NCBI GenBank assembly: GCA_963674835.2
Contig: CAXXKC010000003.1
Span: 2,790,001-2,854,000 of the forward strand
Length of the DNA: 64,000 bases
Direction of reading: 5' to 3'
Origin: G963674835 sp963674835
GTDB taxonomy: Bacteria > Planctomycetota > Planctomycetia > Pirellulales > Thermoguttaceae
The notes under the pieces are model-generated. The model was not told the origin of the DNA, ran no database searches, and saw only the letters and a program-made list of their open reading frames with translations. Shown one piece after another: positions 10,634 through 19,118 of the stretch (positions are counted from its first letter, which is position 1; every line of letters begins with the position of its first letter). The position numbers and the translations under genes were made by a program.

Positions 10634-11398
10634 ATGAAGTCCCTCGTTGCGATTGAGCAACTTCGACTTCCTCCAGTGGTGGGGTCTCCGTTGGCTGTCA
10701 GCGAATCGTCCGCCCAAACCGGCGCGTTGCGCGATCCCGACGTGCGCCTGATGCTCGAGGTCCGAGACGGATCCGCCGCGGCCTTCGAGGAACTGGTGCT
10801 CCGTTACCAACAGCGGCTCGTCAACGTCCTGGAGCACATGGTCGACAATCGCGATCTGGCCGAAGATCTCGCGCAAGAGGTCTTCCTGCGCGTCTATCGC
10901 GCCAGACGAAGCTATGTGCCCGGCGCAAAGTTTTCGAGCTGGCTGTTCACGATCGCCAACCGCGTGGCCCTGAACGCCCTGCGCAACCGATCGCGCCGAC
11001 GCGAAGTGAGTTTGCAGTTGCGGTCCACCGGCTTCTCGGGTGTGCGGCCCATGGAACGCGTGTTGTTGGCCAGCAGCGGCCAGATGCCCACCCGCCAACT
11101 CGACAAGGCCGAGCTGCGCGACGTCGTCCGCCTGGCGCTCCGCGCGTTGAACGAACGACAGCGAATGGCCGTCCTGCTCAGCAAGTTCGAGGAAATGTGC
11201 TACGCCGACATCGCCGAAACCATGGAATTGTCGCCCCAGGCGATCAAGTCCCTGTTGAGCCGGGCGCGCACCAACCTCCGTGAGGTACTCGAAGTGTACA
11301 TGGAACGCGGTGAACTGCGCACGCCTCCCGACGCTGCCCAACCGCCGACACTCGAATCCTGTGAGAACCCCAACCCTTCTCTTCCCGAGGCCGATTGA
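10634..11398 (+). CDS. ECF-type RNA polymerase sigma factor (sigma-70 family)
   Basis: A 254-residue sigma factor with region 2 (AFEELVLRYQQRLVNVLEHM, then DLAEDLAQEVFLRVY and FSSWLFTIANRVALNALR) and region 4 (LNERQRMAVLLSKFEEMCYA, then MELSPQAIKSLLSRAR). Regions 1 and 3 are absent, as expected for ECF factors. A roughly 35-residue N-terminal tail precedes region 2. No strong ribosome site precedes ATG 10634, so a later GTG (10676 or 10679) is possible. The stop codon overlaps the start of the anti-sigma-like gene. This genetic coupling, followed by an exported protein, suggests an envelope-stress or signal-responsive regulon. No ECF promoter motif could be picked out confidently in the 165-bp upstream gap. 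Confidence 0.9.
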   Translation: MKSLVAIEQLRLPPVVGSPLAVSESSAQTGALRDPDVRLMLEVRDGSAAAFEELVLRYQQRLVNVLEHMVDNRDLAEDLAQEVFLRVYRARRSYVPGAKFSSWLFTIANRVALNALRNRSRRREVSLQLRSTGFSGVRPMERVLLASSGQMPTRQLDKAELRDVVRLALRALNERQRMAVLLSKFEEMCYADIAETMELSPQAIKSLLSRARTNLREVLEVYMERGELRTPPDAAQPPTLESCENPNPSLPEAD

Positions 11399-11928
11399 CT
11401 CGCGAAAGCACTGCCATGTCGCACGATGCTTCACATCCCGATCCGATCACTCCCTCGACGTCACTGGAAGAGGAGTTGGTGGCCTATCTCGACGGCGAGC
11501 TCGATGCCGACGCCTGCCGGCGCATCGAGGAACTACTCGCTTCGGACCCCAAGGTCCGCCAGACGCTCCATCGGCTGGAACAGACTTGGCAATTGCTCGA
11601 TGAGCTTGACCGCTGCGAGGTCGACGAGGCCTTCGCACACTCCACCATGGAACTCGTCGCCGTCGCCGCCGAAGAAGAGGTCCGGCAAATCCAGGCCCAG
11701 TCAAAACGCTTGCGGCGGTGGCTGCTGCCGGCTGGTGGGTTGGCCGCCGTGGCCGCCGCCGGCTTTCTCGCCGTGATGCTCCTGCGACCGGACCCCAATC
11801 GCGAAGTCTTGCAGAACCTCCCTGTCCTGGAGAACCTCGACGAGTATCGCCAGATCGGCGATATCGACTTCCTGCGCGCCCTGGAACGCGAAGGGCTTTT
11901 CACGAAGGAGGAAGACCATGGCACCTAG
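11395..11928 (+). CDS. Anti-sigma factor-like single-pass membrane protein
   Basis: A 177-residue protein. The N-terminal cytoplasmic domain (about 20-75) has LVAYLDGELDADACRRIEEL, which resembles the helical part of anti-sigma zinc-finger (zf-HC2) domains. The HxxxCxxC zinc ligands are not present, so it would be a zinc-free type. One transmembrane helix lies at about residues 113-132, and a short outer domain ends the protein. The TTG start at 11395 overlaps the sigma factor stop codon (TTGA) and has GAGG upstream; ATG 11416 in the same frame is an alternative. Position and topology support a membrane anchor that holds the preceding ECF sigma factor inactive. Its last 11 nt overlap the next gene. 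Confidence 0.8.
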   Translation: MTRESTAMSHDASHPDPITPSTSLEEELVAYLDGELDADACRRIEELLASDPKVRQTLHRLEQTWQLLDELDRCEVDEAFAHSTMELVAVAAEEEVRQIQAQSKRLRRWLLPAGGLAAVAAAGFLAVMLLRPDPNREVLQNLPVLENLDEYRQIGDIDFLRALEREGLFTKEEDHGT

Positions 11929-13009
11929 CCGGACCTCTTCCACTTGCAGGCTCCTCGCCATCCTCCTTCTGGAGGCGAGTGTTTGCTTTGCCCTTCCGGC
12001 CCGCGCCGAAGAGTCGCTGAGCCAGCGCCAGGAACGCATCGAAGCGATGACCCCCGCCCAAAAAGAGGAACTCGCGCGACGCAAGGATCGATTCGACCGC
12101 CTAACACCGGAGGAGCAGCAACACCTCTGCCAGCTCGATCGCCAGTTGCAAAGCGACGAGCATTCCGAGGCCCTTCGCCAGATCATGCACCGGTATTACC
12201 AGTGGGTCACGACACTCCCCCGCTACGAACAGAGGACCTTGCTGGAAATGCCGACTTCCGAGCGGCTCAAACGCGTCCGGCAGCTCATGGCCGACCAGGC
12301 GCGACGGACCAAACGGTCTCACCCCGCTTCCGCCCCACCCTCCGAACGCGCCCGGCGGTGGCTTTTCGACCTCGGCCTCTCCGGTACGGCGACGGCCCGG
12401 CGTCCCTCGGAAGAAGACTTGCAGCCAATCCAGTCCTGGCTCGAACAGTACATCGAGCGTCACGGCCCCAAAATCCTCAACCAGTTGCCGACTCCCCAAA
12501 GCCGGAAGATCCGCGCGCTGCTTGATTCAGTCAAAGACCCCAAGCGGCAAACTACCCTCTGGATGACCGCGTGGCTGCAACTGCAGATGTTGCGTTCCTC
12601 CTCCGGACCGACCATTCCGAACGAGAAGGAGTTGGCCGCATTGCACGGCAAGCTGGCGCCCGAGCTGAAGCAGCGGCTCGAAGAGCTTTCTCCCGCGGAA
12701 CAGCGGCGCATCACACTGATGTGGCTCCGCTTGGCGGCCCTTCATCAGGTTCTGCTCAACCCCGAGCCCACGCTCCCCCTCGTCACCGAGGAGGAATTGG
12801 CCCGCTTCTTCGACGAGAAGCTCGATCCGCGCGACCGCGACCGATTGTTGGGCCTTCCCCCCGAAGAGATGCAGCGCGAACTCATGCTCGCATATCTGCG
12901 TTGGCGGTTGGCTGACGAACGTCCTCGACAAGGCCAGCCGTCACCGGGCAAGCACGCTCCCGGATCACGAGCCCATCCTGCCCGGCCCAACCCCTCCAAG
13001 GCAAAATAG
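11918..13009 (+). CDS. Exported DUF3106-like protein with repeated LTPEEQ-type helices
   Basis: A 363-residue exported protein with signal peptide MAPSRTSSTCRLLAILLLEA and a cleavage site near PARA-EES. The mature part is highly charged and mostly helical. It repeats segments of the type MTPAQKEELARRKDRFDRLT, LTPEEQQHL, LSPAEQRRITLMWLRL and LPPEEMQRELMLAYLR, separated by linkers. This resembles DUF3106 and other periplasmic L-P/S-x-E-E-Q-R helical proteins. Its start has an excellent AAGGAGG site at 11906-11912 within the anti-sigma gene. In other phyla, DUF3106 genes also lie behind an ECF sigma gene, so a sensing or buffering role in the periplasm is inferred. The C terminus is Pro- and basic-rich (residues 335-363). 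No enzyme motif was seen. Confidence 0.78.
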   Translation: MAPSRTSSTCRLLAILLLEASVCFALPARAEESLSQRQERIEAMTPAQKEELARRKDRFDRLTPEEQQHLCQLDRQLQSDEHSEALRQIMHRYYQWVTTLPRYEQRTLLEMPTSERLKRVRQLMADQARRTKRSHPASAPPSERARRWLFDLGLSGTATARRPSEEDLQPIQSWLEQYIERHGPKILNQLPTPQSRKIRALLDSVKDPKRQTTLWMTAWLQLQMLRSSSGPTIPNEKELAALHGKLAPELKQRLEELSPAEQRRITLMWLRLAALHQVLLNPEPTLPLVTEEELARFFDEKLDPRDRDRLLGLPPEEMQRELMLAYLRWRLADERPRQGQPSPGKHAPGSRAHPARPNPSKAK

Positions 13010-13022
13010 ACTCGCCGCTCCC

Positions 13023-13050
13023 GTAGCACAGACGCCCCCGGCTGTGCCGA
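13023..13050. repeat. GCACAG/CTGTGC palindromic element between convergent genes
   Basis: GCACAG (13026-13031) and CTGTGC (13042-13047) form a 6-bp stem around a 10-nt C-rich loop. It lies in the 95-bp gap between two converging genes. It may end transcription in both directions or be a member of a dispersed palindrome family; no T-run follows. Confidence 0.45.
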
Positions 13051-13104
13051 CCCTCTGAGACGCCCACCACCTGCAATATGGCCCTCGGCCGCATCCCACC
13101 GCCC

Positions 13105-14181
13105 CTACGACCGGCGGCTCGTCATGGCCGCAGGGGGCCAGGAGAACAGGTAATACGCCCGAGGCGTGGCCAACTCCATAATCGCCGATGGATCGAATCC
13201 GTTGTGCCGGACGTTCTCGCCGAACAGTGCTCCCATCAGCGACGGCTCGGGCTCGTACTTCACCACGCGGTAGTCCTTGGCGTTTACCTTGCCCAGTGCC
13301 ACTGCCCGAGCCACCGCGTCCCCTAGGAAGCCGACCTCATCGATCAGGCCGTTCTTCTTGGCCTGTTCGGACGAGAAGACCTGGCCCGTAGCCACTTCGG
13401 CCAGCTTGTCGGGATGCTCCTTGAAATACGGCCGCCCCTCCTGCACGACCTTCTTGAACCGTGCGAAACCGTCGTCGATCAGCGACTGGAAGATCTTCCG
13501 CTCTTGTTCGGTCATCGGCTTGGCGAGACTACCCATGTCCTTCAGCGGATGACTGACCACCGAGTCCTCCGAGATGCCCACATCGCCAAGCATCTTCGAC
13601 AAATCATAGTGCGGCATAATCACGCCGATCGAGCCGGTCCACGTCGACGGTTCGGCAAAAATCGTCGCCGGCGTCGTTCCCACGGCCATGGAAACGTAAT
13701 ACCCGCCGCTGGCCGCCAGAGATCCCATGCTGACCACAATCGGTTTATCGGTTTCCTCCCGAAGCTTGGTCAATTCGTGGTAAATGAAGTCGCTGCCGCT
13801 GATCGTCCCCCCCGGCGAATTCACGCGAAGGACGATCGCCTTCACCTGCTCGTCCCGCCGGGCCTGATCGATCTGCTTGCGGACGAACCCATCCCCTTCC
13901 AAAATCACTCCTTCGACGGTAATGATTGCCACCTTGTCGGTGCCCCGACCGAACTGATCCGGCCGGTAGATCTTCTCTCGCACCTGCCCACCCTGGGAAC
14001 CGCGGCTGGCCAGTAGCACCATGTTCAGCAGAACAGACCCCCCAAGAATCAAGAACACAAATACCAGCACTACTGGCACGAATCGGGAACGGCGCCGTGG
14101 CACTTGGGCGACCGGAGCCCGCACAACTTCGGTTGCCAGAATAGGTTCATGGCGTTCATCCGACGCATGGTTGGATTCCAC
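13105..14181 (-). CDS. sppA: Signal peptide peptidase SppA (S49 family)
   Basis: A 358-residue short-form SppA. A cytoplasmic basic tail (residues 1-33) is followed by one transmembrane helix (about 34-56) and the S49 protease domain. The presumed nucleophile is Ser158 in GSLAASGG and the general base Lys214 in PLKDMGS; VNSPGGTISG near residue 120 forms the oxyanion strand. The enzyme degrades leftover signal peptides in the membrane. The start is GTG 14181, chosen for the AAGGAG site at the right spacing. The C-terminal 30 residues (TPRAYYLFSWPPAAM) extend past the usual domain. It converges with the DUF3106-like gene and diverges from the isomerase-like gene at 14548. Confidence 0.92.
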   Translation of the reverse strand: MESNHASDERHEPILATEVVRAPVAQVPRRRSRFVPVVLVFVFLILGGSVLLNMVLLASRGSQGGQVREKIYRPDQFGRGTDKVAIITVEGVILEGDGFVRKQIDQARRDEQVKAIVLRVNSPGGTISGSDFIYHELTKLREETDKPIVVSMGSLAASGGYYVSMAVGTTPATIFAEPSTWTGSIGVIMPHYDLSKMLGDVGISEDSVVSHPLKDMGSLAKPMTEQERKIFQSLIDDGFARFKKVVQEGRPYFKEHPDKLAEVATGQVFSSEQAKKNGLIDEVGFLGDAVARAVALGKVNAKDYRVVKYEPEPSLMGALFGENVRHNGFDPSAIMELATPRAYYLFSWPPAAMTSRRS

Positions 14182-14547
14182 AGCAGTCTCCTTCCGGGTT
14201 TGCCAGCCAACTCTCGCTACGCTATTCTACGCCACTCTCGCTCGGCACACGTCTCATTCGAACACGTTCCACGGTCCCCGCGGTCCCCCAGTCTACCGGA
14301 ACCGGCTGATCGAAGCTCTCCCTCACCCATGGGATCACCTCGGCCCAACCCCGCCGTCTCCACTACAAGCTGGCCGGAACACCCCCGCCGAGTTCTCCCA
14401 TTGTATTTTGCGCTTCTGTCAACGCAATGTGGTCGCGGGGAGATACGATCCGGCTTGCTGTTGCCAACCAATGCCCTCACGCGGTAAGCTACGCGACAGA
14501 ATTCTGCAGCCGCGCCGGCTGCGGCTCGCCAAGGGAAGGAGTCAAGC
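14182..14547. other. Divergent intergenic region, no gene seen
   Basis: This 366-bp region separates sppA (minus) from the isomerase-like gene (plus) and must hold both promoters. No tRNA, convincing small gene or clear sigma-70 promoter pair was recognised. The only clear signal is the AAGGA site just before GTG 14548. Confidence 0.5.
14188..14193 (-). promoter_or_regulatory. Ribosome binding site for the GTG start of sppA
   Basis: AAGGAG on the minus strand, 6 nt from GTG 14181. It decides the start, because no nearby ATG in frame has a comparable site. Confidence 0.75.
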
Positions 14548-15297
14548 GTGTTCGTTGCTGCTTCAAGCAGATGCTTTGCGGATTTGCCGCTGGATGCCGC
14601 CATGCAGCGGCTGGTCGACCTCGAATACACGGCCGTCGAGATCATGATCCACGAGTCGGGGGGACATCTTAGGCCATCCGAGGTGGAGCAGGATCTGGAA
14701 CGCGCCGTTCGCGTTTGTCGCCAGACCTACCGCATGACCCCCGTCGCCTACAGTGTCGACATCGATACCCTTGACGATCCCGCCTATTACCGCCAGTTTG
14801 CCGCGTGCTGCAAGTTGGCCAAAGCTACCAAGGTCGTCACCGTCACCGTCCGCTCGGCCGAACTGGGCACCCCATTCAACGCCGAGGTCGAACGCCTCCG
14901 CGCCCTGGTCGATATTGCCGTGATGGACGGCGTCCGCGTAGGGCTCTACACCGAGGCTGGCCGCATGTCGCAAGATCCCGACACGGCCATGGTCCTCTGC
15001 GACAGCGTCAAGGGGCTCGGCGTTACCCTCGATCCCAGCCACTTCATCTGCGGCCCTCACACTGGCGGCTACGAGCAGATCCTCAAGTACGTCTGCCATG
15101 TCCGCCTGCGCGACACAACCAAAGAGCACTTCCAGGTCCGCGTCGGCCAGGGGCTCGTCGAGTATGGCCGCCTCGTCGCCCAACTCGGCAAGTACAACTA
15201 CAATCGAGCCCTCTGTGTCGATATCCTCCCCCTCCCCGACGTCGACCAACTCGCCGAACTCCGCAAGATGCGTCTCCTCCTGGAAAGCCTCCTATAG
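14548..15297 (+). CDS. TIM-barrel sugar phosphate isomerase/epimerase-like protein
   Basis: A 249-residue protein of the xylose isomerase-like TIM barrel family (AP endonuclease 2 fold). Typical strands are visible: YTAVEIMIHESGGH, KVVTVTVRSAE, VRVGLYTEAGRMSQDPDTA and LGVTLDPSHFICGP, the last matching the usual L-D-x-x-H-x metal-binding strand. A later H in CHVRLRDTTKEHFQVRVGQG agrees with the family's H-x-K/R-D motif. Metal-dependent isomerisation or epimerisation of a sugar is likely, but the substrate is unknown. The start is GTG with AAGGA 7 nt upstream. It ends in a junction rich in inverted repeats before msrA. Confidence 0.85.
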   Translation: MFVAASSRCFADLPLDAAMQRLVDLEYTAVEIMIHESGGHLRPSEVEQDLERAVRVCRQTYRMTPVAYSVDIDTLDDPAYYRQFAACCKLAKATKVVTVTVRSAELGTPFNAEVERLRALVDIAVMDGVRVGLYTEAGRMSQDPDTAMVLCDSVKGLGVTLDPSHFICGPHTGGYEQILKYVCHVRLRDTTKEHFQVRVGQGLVEYGRLVAQLGKYNYNRALCVDILPLPDVDQLAELRKMRLLLESLL

Positions 15298-15379
15298 CAA
15301 TTCCCCTCTCCCCGCGCGGAGAACGCTGTGTGAGGCCGCCATGGCCCCAATCCCCTGCCTCTCCGCCGCCAAGCCATCC

Positions 15380-15410
15380 GTAGGGTGGGCCGAGCGCAGC
15401 GAGCCCCACC
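15380..15410. repeat. GGTGGG/CCCACC palindromic element at converging gene ends
   Basis: GGTGGG (15384-15389) and CCCACC (15405-15410) frame a loop containing GAGCGCAGCGAG. It lies between the isomerase-like gene and the msrA stop codon, 8 nt from that stop. It could serve as a terminator for msrA or be a dispersed repeat; only one copy was seen here. Confidence 0.5.
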
Positions 15411-15417
15411 AAAACTG

Positions 15418-16110
15418 CTACCTGCTCGCCGCCTTCGGCTTCAACTTGTCGTGAAACACCTTCCTGAACTTCTCCAGTTTCGGGCGAATCACGAATCGGC
15501 AATACGGCTGACGTCCGTGTTGCTCGTAGTATTGCTGATGATAGTCCTCGGCCGGATAGAAGGCCTCGAACGGCTCAATCTGCGTCACCACCGGCGCTCC
15601 GAAAACACCCTCGGCGTTTAGCTTCTGCTTGTAGTGCTCGGCCAACTGGCGCTGCTGATCGTTGTGATAGAAGATCACCGAGCGATACTGTGGTCCCACG
15701 TCGTTTCCCTGGCGGTTCAACGTCGTCGGGTCGTGAATCCGCCAGAAGACTTCCAACAGCTCCTCGTAGGAAATCACCTCCGGATCGTACGTAACCTGCA
15801 CAACCTCGGCGTGCCCGGTGGTTCCCGTGCACACTTGCTTGTACGTCGGGTTCTTCACATGCCCGCCGCTATAGCCCGACACGGCCGACCGCACGCCCTT
15901 CAATTCCTCAAAGATCGCTTCCGAGCACCAGAAACACCCCGTCCCAAACGTGGCCTTCTCCAATCGCTCCGAGGCGTCTGCCCCTTGCTCGTTCATGGTT
16001 CGGCTCGCATGGTTCCCAGGAGTCTGCCCCGCCGCCACCCACAACATCAGCGTCGTTGCCGCCAGCAGCACCGCCGTGGCGAGCAGGGTCGGCTTGGCTA
16101 TTCTGTGCAT
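15418..16110 (-). CDS. msrA: Peptide-methionine (S)-S-oxide reductase MsrA, membrane-anchored or exported
   Basis: A 230-residue MsrA with the catalytic motif GTGCFWCSE; the nucleophile is Cys59. The usual core follows (YSGGHVKNPTYKQVCTGTTG, then AEVVQVTYDP and FWRIHDPTTLNRQGNDVG). It reduces the S-epimer of methionine sulfoxide in proteins. An N-terminal hydrophobic segment (about residues 8-27) precedes a 30-residue linker, so the enzyme is probably anchored or released on the outer face of the membrane. The start ATG 16110 has an AAGGAG site; an upstream ATG at 16161 in frame lacks one. The ORF could have been cytoplasmic only if translation began after the hydrophobic segment, for which no start codon is suitable. 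Confidence 0.93.
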   Translation of the reverse strand: MHRIAKPTLLATAVLLAATTLMLWVAAGQTPGNHASRTMNEQGADASERLEKATFGTGCFWCSEAIFEELKGVRSAVSGYSGGHVKNPTYKQVCTGTTGHAEVVQVTYDPEVISYEELLEVFWRIHDPTTLNRQGNDVGPQYRSVIFYHNDQQRQLAEHYKQKLNAEGVFGAPVVTQIEPFEAFYPAEDYHQQYYEQHGRQPYCRFVIRPKLEKFRKVFHDKLKPKAASR

Positions 16111-16273
16111 GCCCGGTCTCCTTCGATTGACAATCCGCCTGCATGCCCTCCGCCTAGCCAATTATTCGCATCGGGCGCGCCGGGGGCACCTCACAATGGG
16201 TGTTGCACTCGCCATTGACCCCTGACTAAGATGGGGGGAAAGTAGACGGTCCCGCCTCCAACACTAGCTCCAG

Positions 16274-17554
16274 ATGAGCCACCCCATGCATTGTCGGCGT
16301 CTTCCTCTCGCCACATCGTGGACCCTCCAGCGCGCTGCAGTCGCGATCCTTCTGATCGCCTCGACCACCGCCGCTCATGTCGCCCGCGCCGGCGAGCCAT
16401 CCCCGTCATCCGCCCGCCCCATCCTGTCCTCTCCCGTGACCCACTCCGACTGGATGGGCAAAGAGGAAACTCCCGACTGGGGCCCCAAGGGCGTGCATCA
16501 GATTCTCGACCGCGCTAAACAGTGCGGCTGGCGAAAGGTGTATTGGCGATGCCTCGATGGCGGCCGTGCACTCTATCCGAGCAAGGTACTCCAGCCGCTG
16601 GCCGGCGTCGACGAAGACAACTACCACCGCGGAAAGCCCACCGAAATCTACGTCCAACGACTAAGCCGATTCGACTGGGCCAGCTTCGACGCCTTCCGCG
16701 AGGCCGTCGACTACGGCCACAGCATCGGGCTGGAGGTCCATGCCTGGCTCAGTATCAACGAAGACGATCACGGCTGGGGCTGGACCAGCCGCTACACGCG
16801 CGAGCACCCCGAGTCCCGCTGGGTCTGCCGCGACGGCCGCGTGCTGCGCTCGCAACAGAGCTTCGCCTTCCCCGAAGTCCGTGCCTACAAGCTGGCCGTC
16901 GTCAAGGAAGTCCTCGACTATCGGCCCGATGGGATCTTCTTCGACTGGATCCGTACTGGCGACGTCCGCGACAATCCTCACACCGACGCCGATGGCGTGG
17001 CCATCCACGGCTACGAACGCCCCAACATCGACCGATTCCGCGAGCTCTACGGCGTCGACCCGCACCAGGTGCCCAACGGCGACCCCCGCTGGGTGGCCGT
17101 CCGCGCCGAGCCGCAAACCTGCTTCATGCGCGACGCCCGCCGGCTCATTCGTGAGAAGATCCCCGCCTGCGAAGTCACCGCGCTCGTCCAGCATCGCTTC
17201 AGCTATCGAGGTATGCCCACCGACACGCCCTACGACGGCAGCCTGCGCGGCCTCCTCGTCGACGTGAAAGCCTGGGCCGACGAAGGCCTGATCGATGCTG
17301 TCGTCGCGGCCGGATATTATCGCCCCGGCGGCGACCCCACCACCGCCTATCGCGAGATGCAGTCGCTCACCAGTGGCAAGGTCAAGGTGCTCCTGTTCGG
17401 CTGGCTCACTCCCAACGGTTTCGCCGAATCCGTCCCCTTGGCCGAAAAGCTCGGTGCCCCCGAAATCCTGCTCTGGGAATCCGACTACGTCGGCCTGCCC
17501 CCGCAAAACGGGCCTTTCGTCGAGGCTATGCAGAAGTTCACCGCCGCACACTAG
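16274..17554 (+). CDS. Exported glycoside hydrolase-like TIM-barrel protein (GH10-like/GHL10 type)
   Basis: A 426-residue exported protein. A signal peptide (hydrophobic core about residues 19-37, then ARAGE) is followed by a TIM-barrel-like domain. Diagnostic segments are GWRKVYWRCLDGG, FDAFREAVDYGHSIGLEVHA, WLSINEDDHGWGW, RPDGIFFDWIRTGD and GLIDAVVAAGYYRPGG. FFDWIR looks like a family-10-like strand in which an acidic residue near a strand end could act in catalysis. Family-10-like glycosyl hydrolases are common among secreted planctomycete proteins, but the substrate cannot be named. It stands alone, 163 bp after divergent msrA and 140 bp before the second Tat oxidoreductase in the same direction, with a small hairpin between them. 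Confidence 0.75.
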   Translation: MSHPMHCRRLPLATSWTLQRAAVAILLIASTTAAHVARAGEPSPSSARPILSSPVTHSDWMGKEETPDWGPKGVHQILDRAKQCGWRKVYWRCLDGGRALYPSKVLQPLAGVDEDNYHRGKPTEIYVQRLSRFDWASFDAFREAVDYGHSIGLEVHAWLSINEDDHGWGWTSRYTREHPESRWVCRDGRVLRSQQSFAFPEVRAYKLAVVKEVLDYRPDGIFFDWIRTGDVRDNPHTDADGVAIHGYERPNIDRFRELYGVDPHQVPNGDPRWVAVRAEPQTCFMRDARRLIREKIPACEVTALVQHRFSYRGMPTDTPYDGSLRGLLVDVKAWADEGLIDAVVAAGYYRPGGDPTTAYREMQSLTSGKVKVLLFGWLTPNGFAESVPLAEKLGAPEILLWESDYVGLPPQNGPFVEAMQKFTAAH

Positions 17555-17570
17555 GCGTCCCCAAGACGCC
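17554..17570 (+). terminator. Possible weak hairpin after GH10-like gene
   Basis: GGCGTC and GACGCC make a 6-bp stem with a 5-nt loop that begins within the stop codon. No T-run follows, so an intrinsic terminator is possible but not proven. Confidence 0.3.
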
Positions 17571-17694
17571 TGCGGCACCCGAATCGTTGCAATCCGACCT
17601 TCCAGCGGAACATAATGATAGTGTTCAGTTCGACCCAATCCCTCTGCATACAGCAGGCCGGTGGTGCGGCAGCAATAACCCAAGGAGATCCGCA

Positions 17695-19053
17695 ATGAGC
17701 ACGACGAATCGGCGCCAATTCCTAAAAGGCTCCGCCGTAGCCGGTGCCGCTATGGTGGCGGCCCCCGCGATCGCCCGATCCAGCATGAGTGCCAACGACC
17801 GTATCCGCATCGGGCTGCTTGGCCTGGGTGGTCGTATGTCATTCCACGTCGCGGCGCTCGCCGAAATGGCCGACCAGAACGTCGAAATCGTCGCCGCGTG
17901 CGACTGCGACGAAACCAAGCTCAACACGGCCGCCCAGCGTTACCCGGCCCTCAAGGACAAGAAGCTCACCGTCTACCGCGACATGCGCAAGCTGTTCGAC
18001 GACAAATCGATCGACGCCGTCAGCAACGCCCTCGGCGACCGTTGGCATTCTCTGTCGACCATCTGGGCCTGCCAGGCGGGCAAAGACGTCTATGTCGAGA
18101 AGCCCGGCACGCACAACATCTTCGAGGGCCGGCAAATGGTTGCCGCCGCCCGCAAGTACAACCGCATGGTCCAGCACGGCACCCAGAACCGCTCCAGCCC
18201 AAACATCGTCGAAGGCATCACAAAGCTCAAGGAAGGCGTCATCGGCGACGTCTACATGGCCCGCGGACTCGACTACAAGATCCGTGGCAATCTCGGCCGC
18301 ATCAATCCGGCGAAGACGCCCGAGGGACTCGACTGGGACCAGTGGCTCGGCCCCAAGGCCATGCGCCCCTACAGCCAGTTCAGCCATCATCGCTGGTACT
18401 GGATCCTCGACTTGGCCAGCGGATGCTTCGCCAACCAGGCCGTCCACGAGCTCGACATCCTGCGCTGGGGCCTCGGGCTCGACGAACACCCGACCGCCGT
18501 TTCGATCGCCGCCGGCAAGTTCGTTCACGAAGACGATCGCACCTCGCCCACCCACGTGGCGATCAGCTACCACTTCCGCGATGCCAAGCCGCTTCTCACC
18601 TACGAGCACCGCTCCTGGTACACCAACACCGAAGCCGGCTTCCGCGACAAGTACCCCTTCGTCCAGCCGAAGTTCCCCGTAGGCACGATCTTCTTCGGCA
18701 GCAAAGGCTACCAAATCTTCCCCGACTACAGCAGCTATCACACCTTCTTCGGCCTCGACGGCGAGCCGGGACCGAGCAAGACCGACGACGGCCACACGTT
18801 GACCGATCGGCCGCACTTCGAGAACTGGGTCGCCGCCATCCGCGCCCGCGACCATAAACTGCTCAACGCCGACATTGAGCAGGGACACAAGTCGATGGTG
18901 ATGTGCCTCTTGCCGAGAACCGCATATCAACTCGGCCGCCAGCACCTCAAGTTCGACCCGGCTACGGAAACCGTCGTCGACGATCCCGAAGCCAACCGAA
19001 TGCTCAACGAGCCGGAGTATCGGGCGCCCTACGTCGTCCCCAAGGACGTATAA
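17695..19053 (+). CDS. Gfo/Idh/MocA family oxidoreductase with Tat signal (second copy)
   Basis: A 452-residue exported oxidoreductase. The Tat signal NRRQFLKG lies at residues 5-12. The Rossmann segment IGLLGLGGRMSFHV starts near 39, the EKP motif is at 135-137, and WYWILDLASGCFANQAVHEL with DILRWGLGLDEHPTAVSIAAG follows in the C-terminal domain. ATG 17695 is fixed by AAGGAG at 17682-17687 and by the Tat motif; the frame is open back to 17587. Unlike the gene at 665, it carries the GTHNIFEGRQMVAAARKYN segment. Sequence similarity between the two copies is low outside the family motifs, so separate substrates are likely. A strong bidirectional terminator directly follows the stop. Confidence 0.9.
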   Translation: MSTTNRRQFLKGSAVAGAAMVAAPAIARSSMSANDRIRIGLLGLGGRMSFHVAALAEMADQNVEIVAACDCDETKLNTAAQRYPALKDKKLTVYRDMRKLFDDKSIDAVSNALGDRWHSLSTIWACQAGKDVYVEKPGTHNIFEGRQMVAAARKYNRMVQHGTQNRSSPNIVEGITKLKEGVIGDVYMARGLDYKIRGNLGRINPAKTPEGLDWDQWLGPKAMRPYSQFSHHRWYWILDLASGCFANQAVHELDILRWGLGLDEHPTAVSIAAGKFVHEDDRTSPTHVAISYHFRDAKPLLTYEHRSWYTNTEAGFRDKYPFVQPKFPVGTIFFGSKGYQIFPDYSSYHTFFGLDGEPGPSKTDDGHTLTDRPHFENWVAAIRARDHKLLNADIEQGHKSMVMCLLPRTAYQLGRQHLKFDPATETVVDDPEANRMLNEPEYRAPYVVPKDV

Positions 19054-19105
19054 AACAATCGCGGCATGCGTGCGCCCTATCGCGCTGCACGCATGCCGCG
19101 TTGTT
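19054..19105. terminator. Bidirectional intrinsic terminator
   Basis: Two perfect 14-bp arms, CGCGGCATGCGTGC (19060-19073) and its complement (19087-19100), enclose a 13-nt loop. Flanking AACAA and TTGTT extend the stem with one bulge. TTGTTCATT follows on the plus strand and ATTGTTTTATA on the minus strand, so it can stop both the oxidoreductase transcript and the converging gene at 19119. Confidence 0.8.
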
Positions 19106-19118
19106 CATTCACTTCGGC

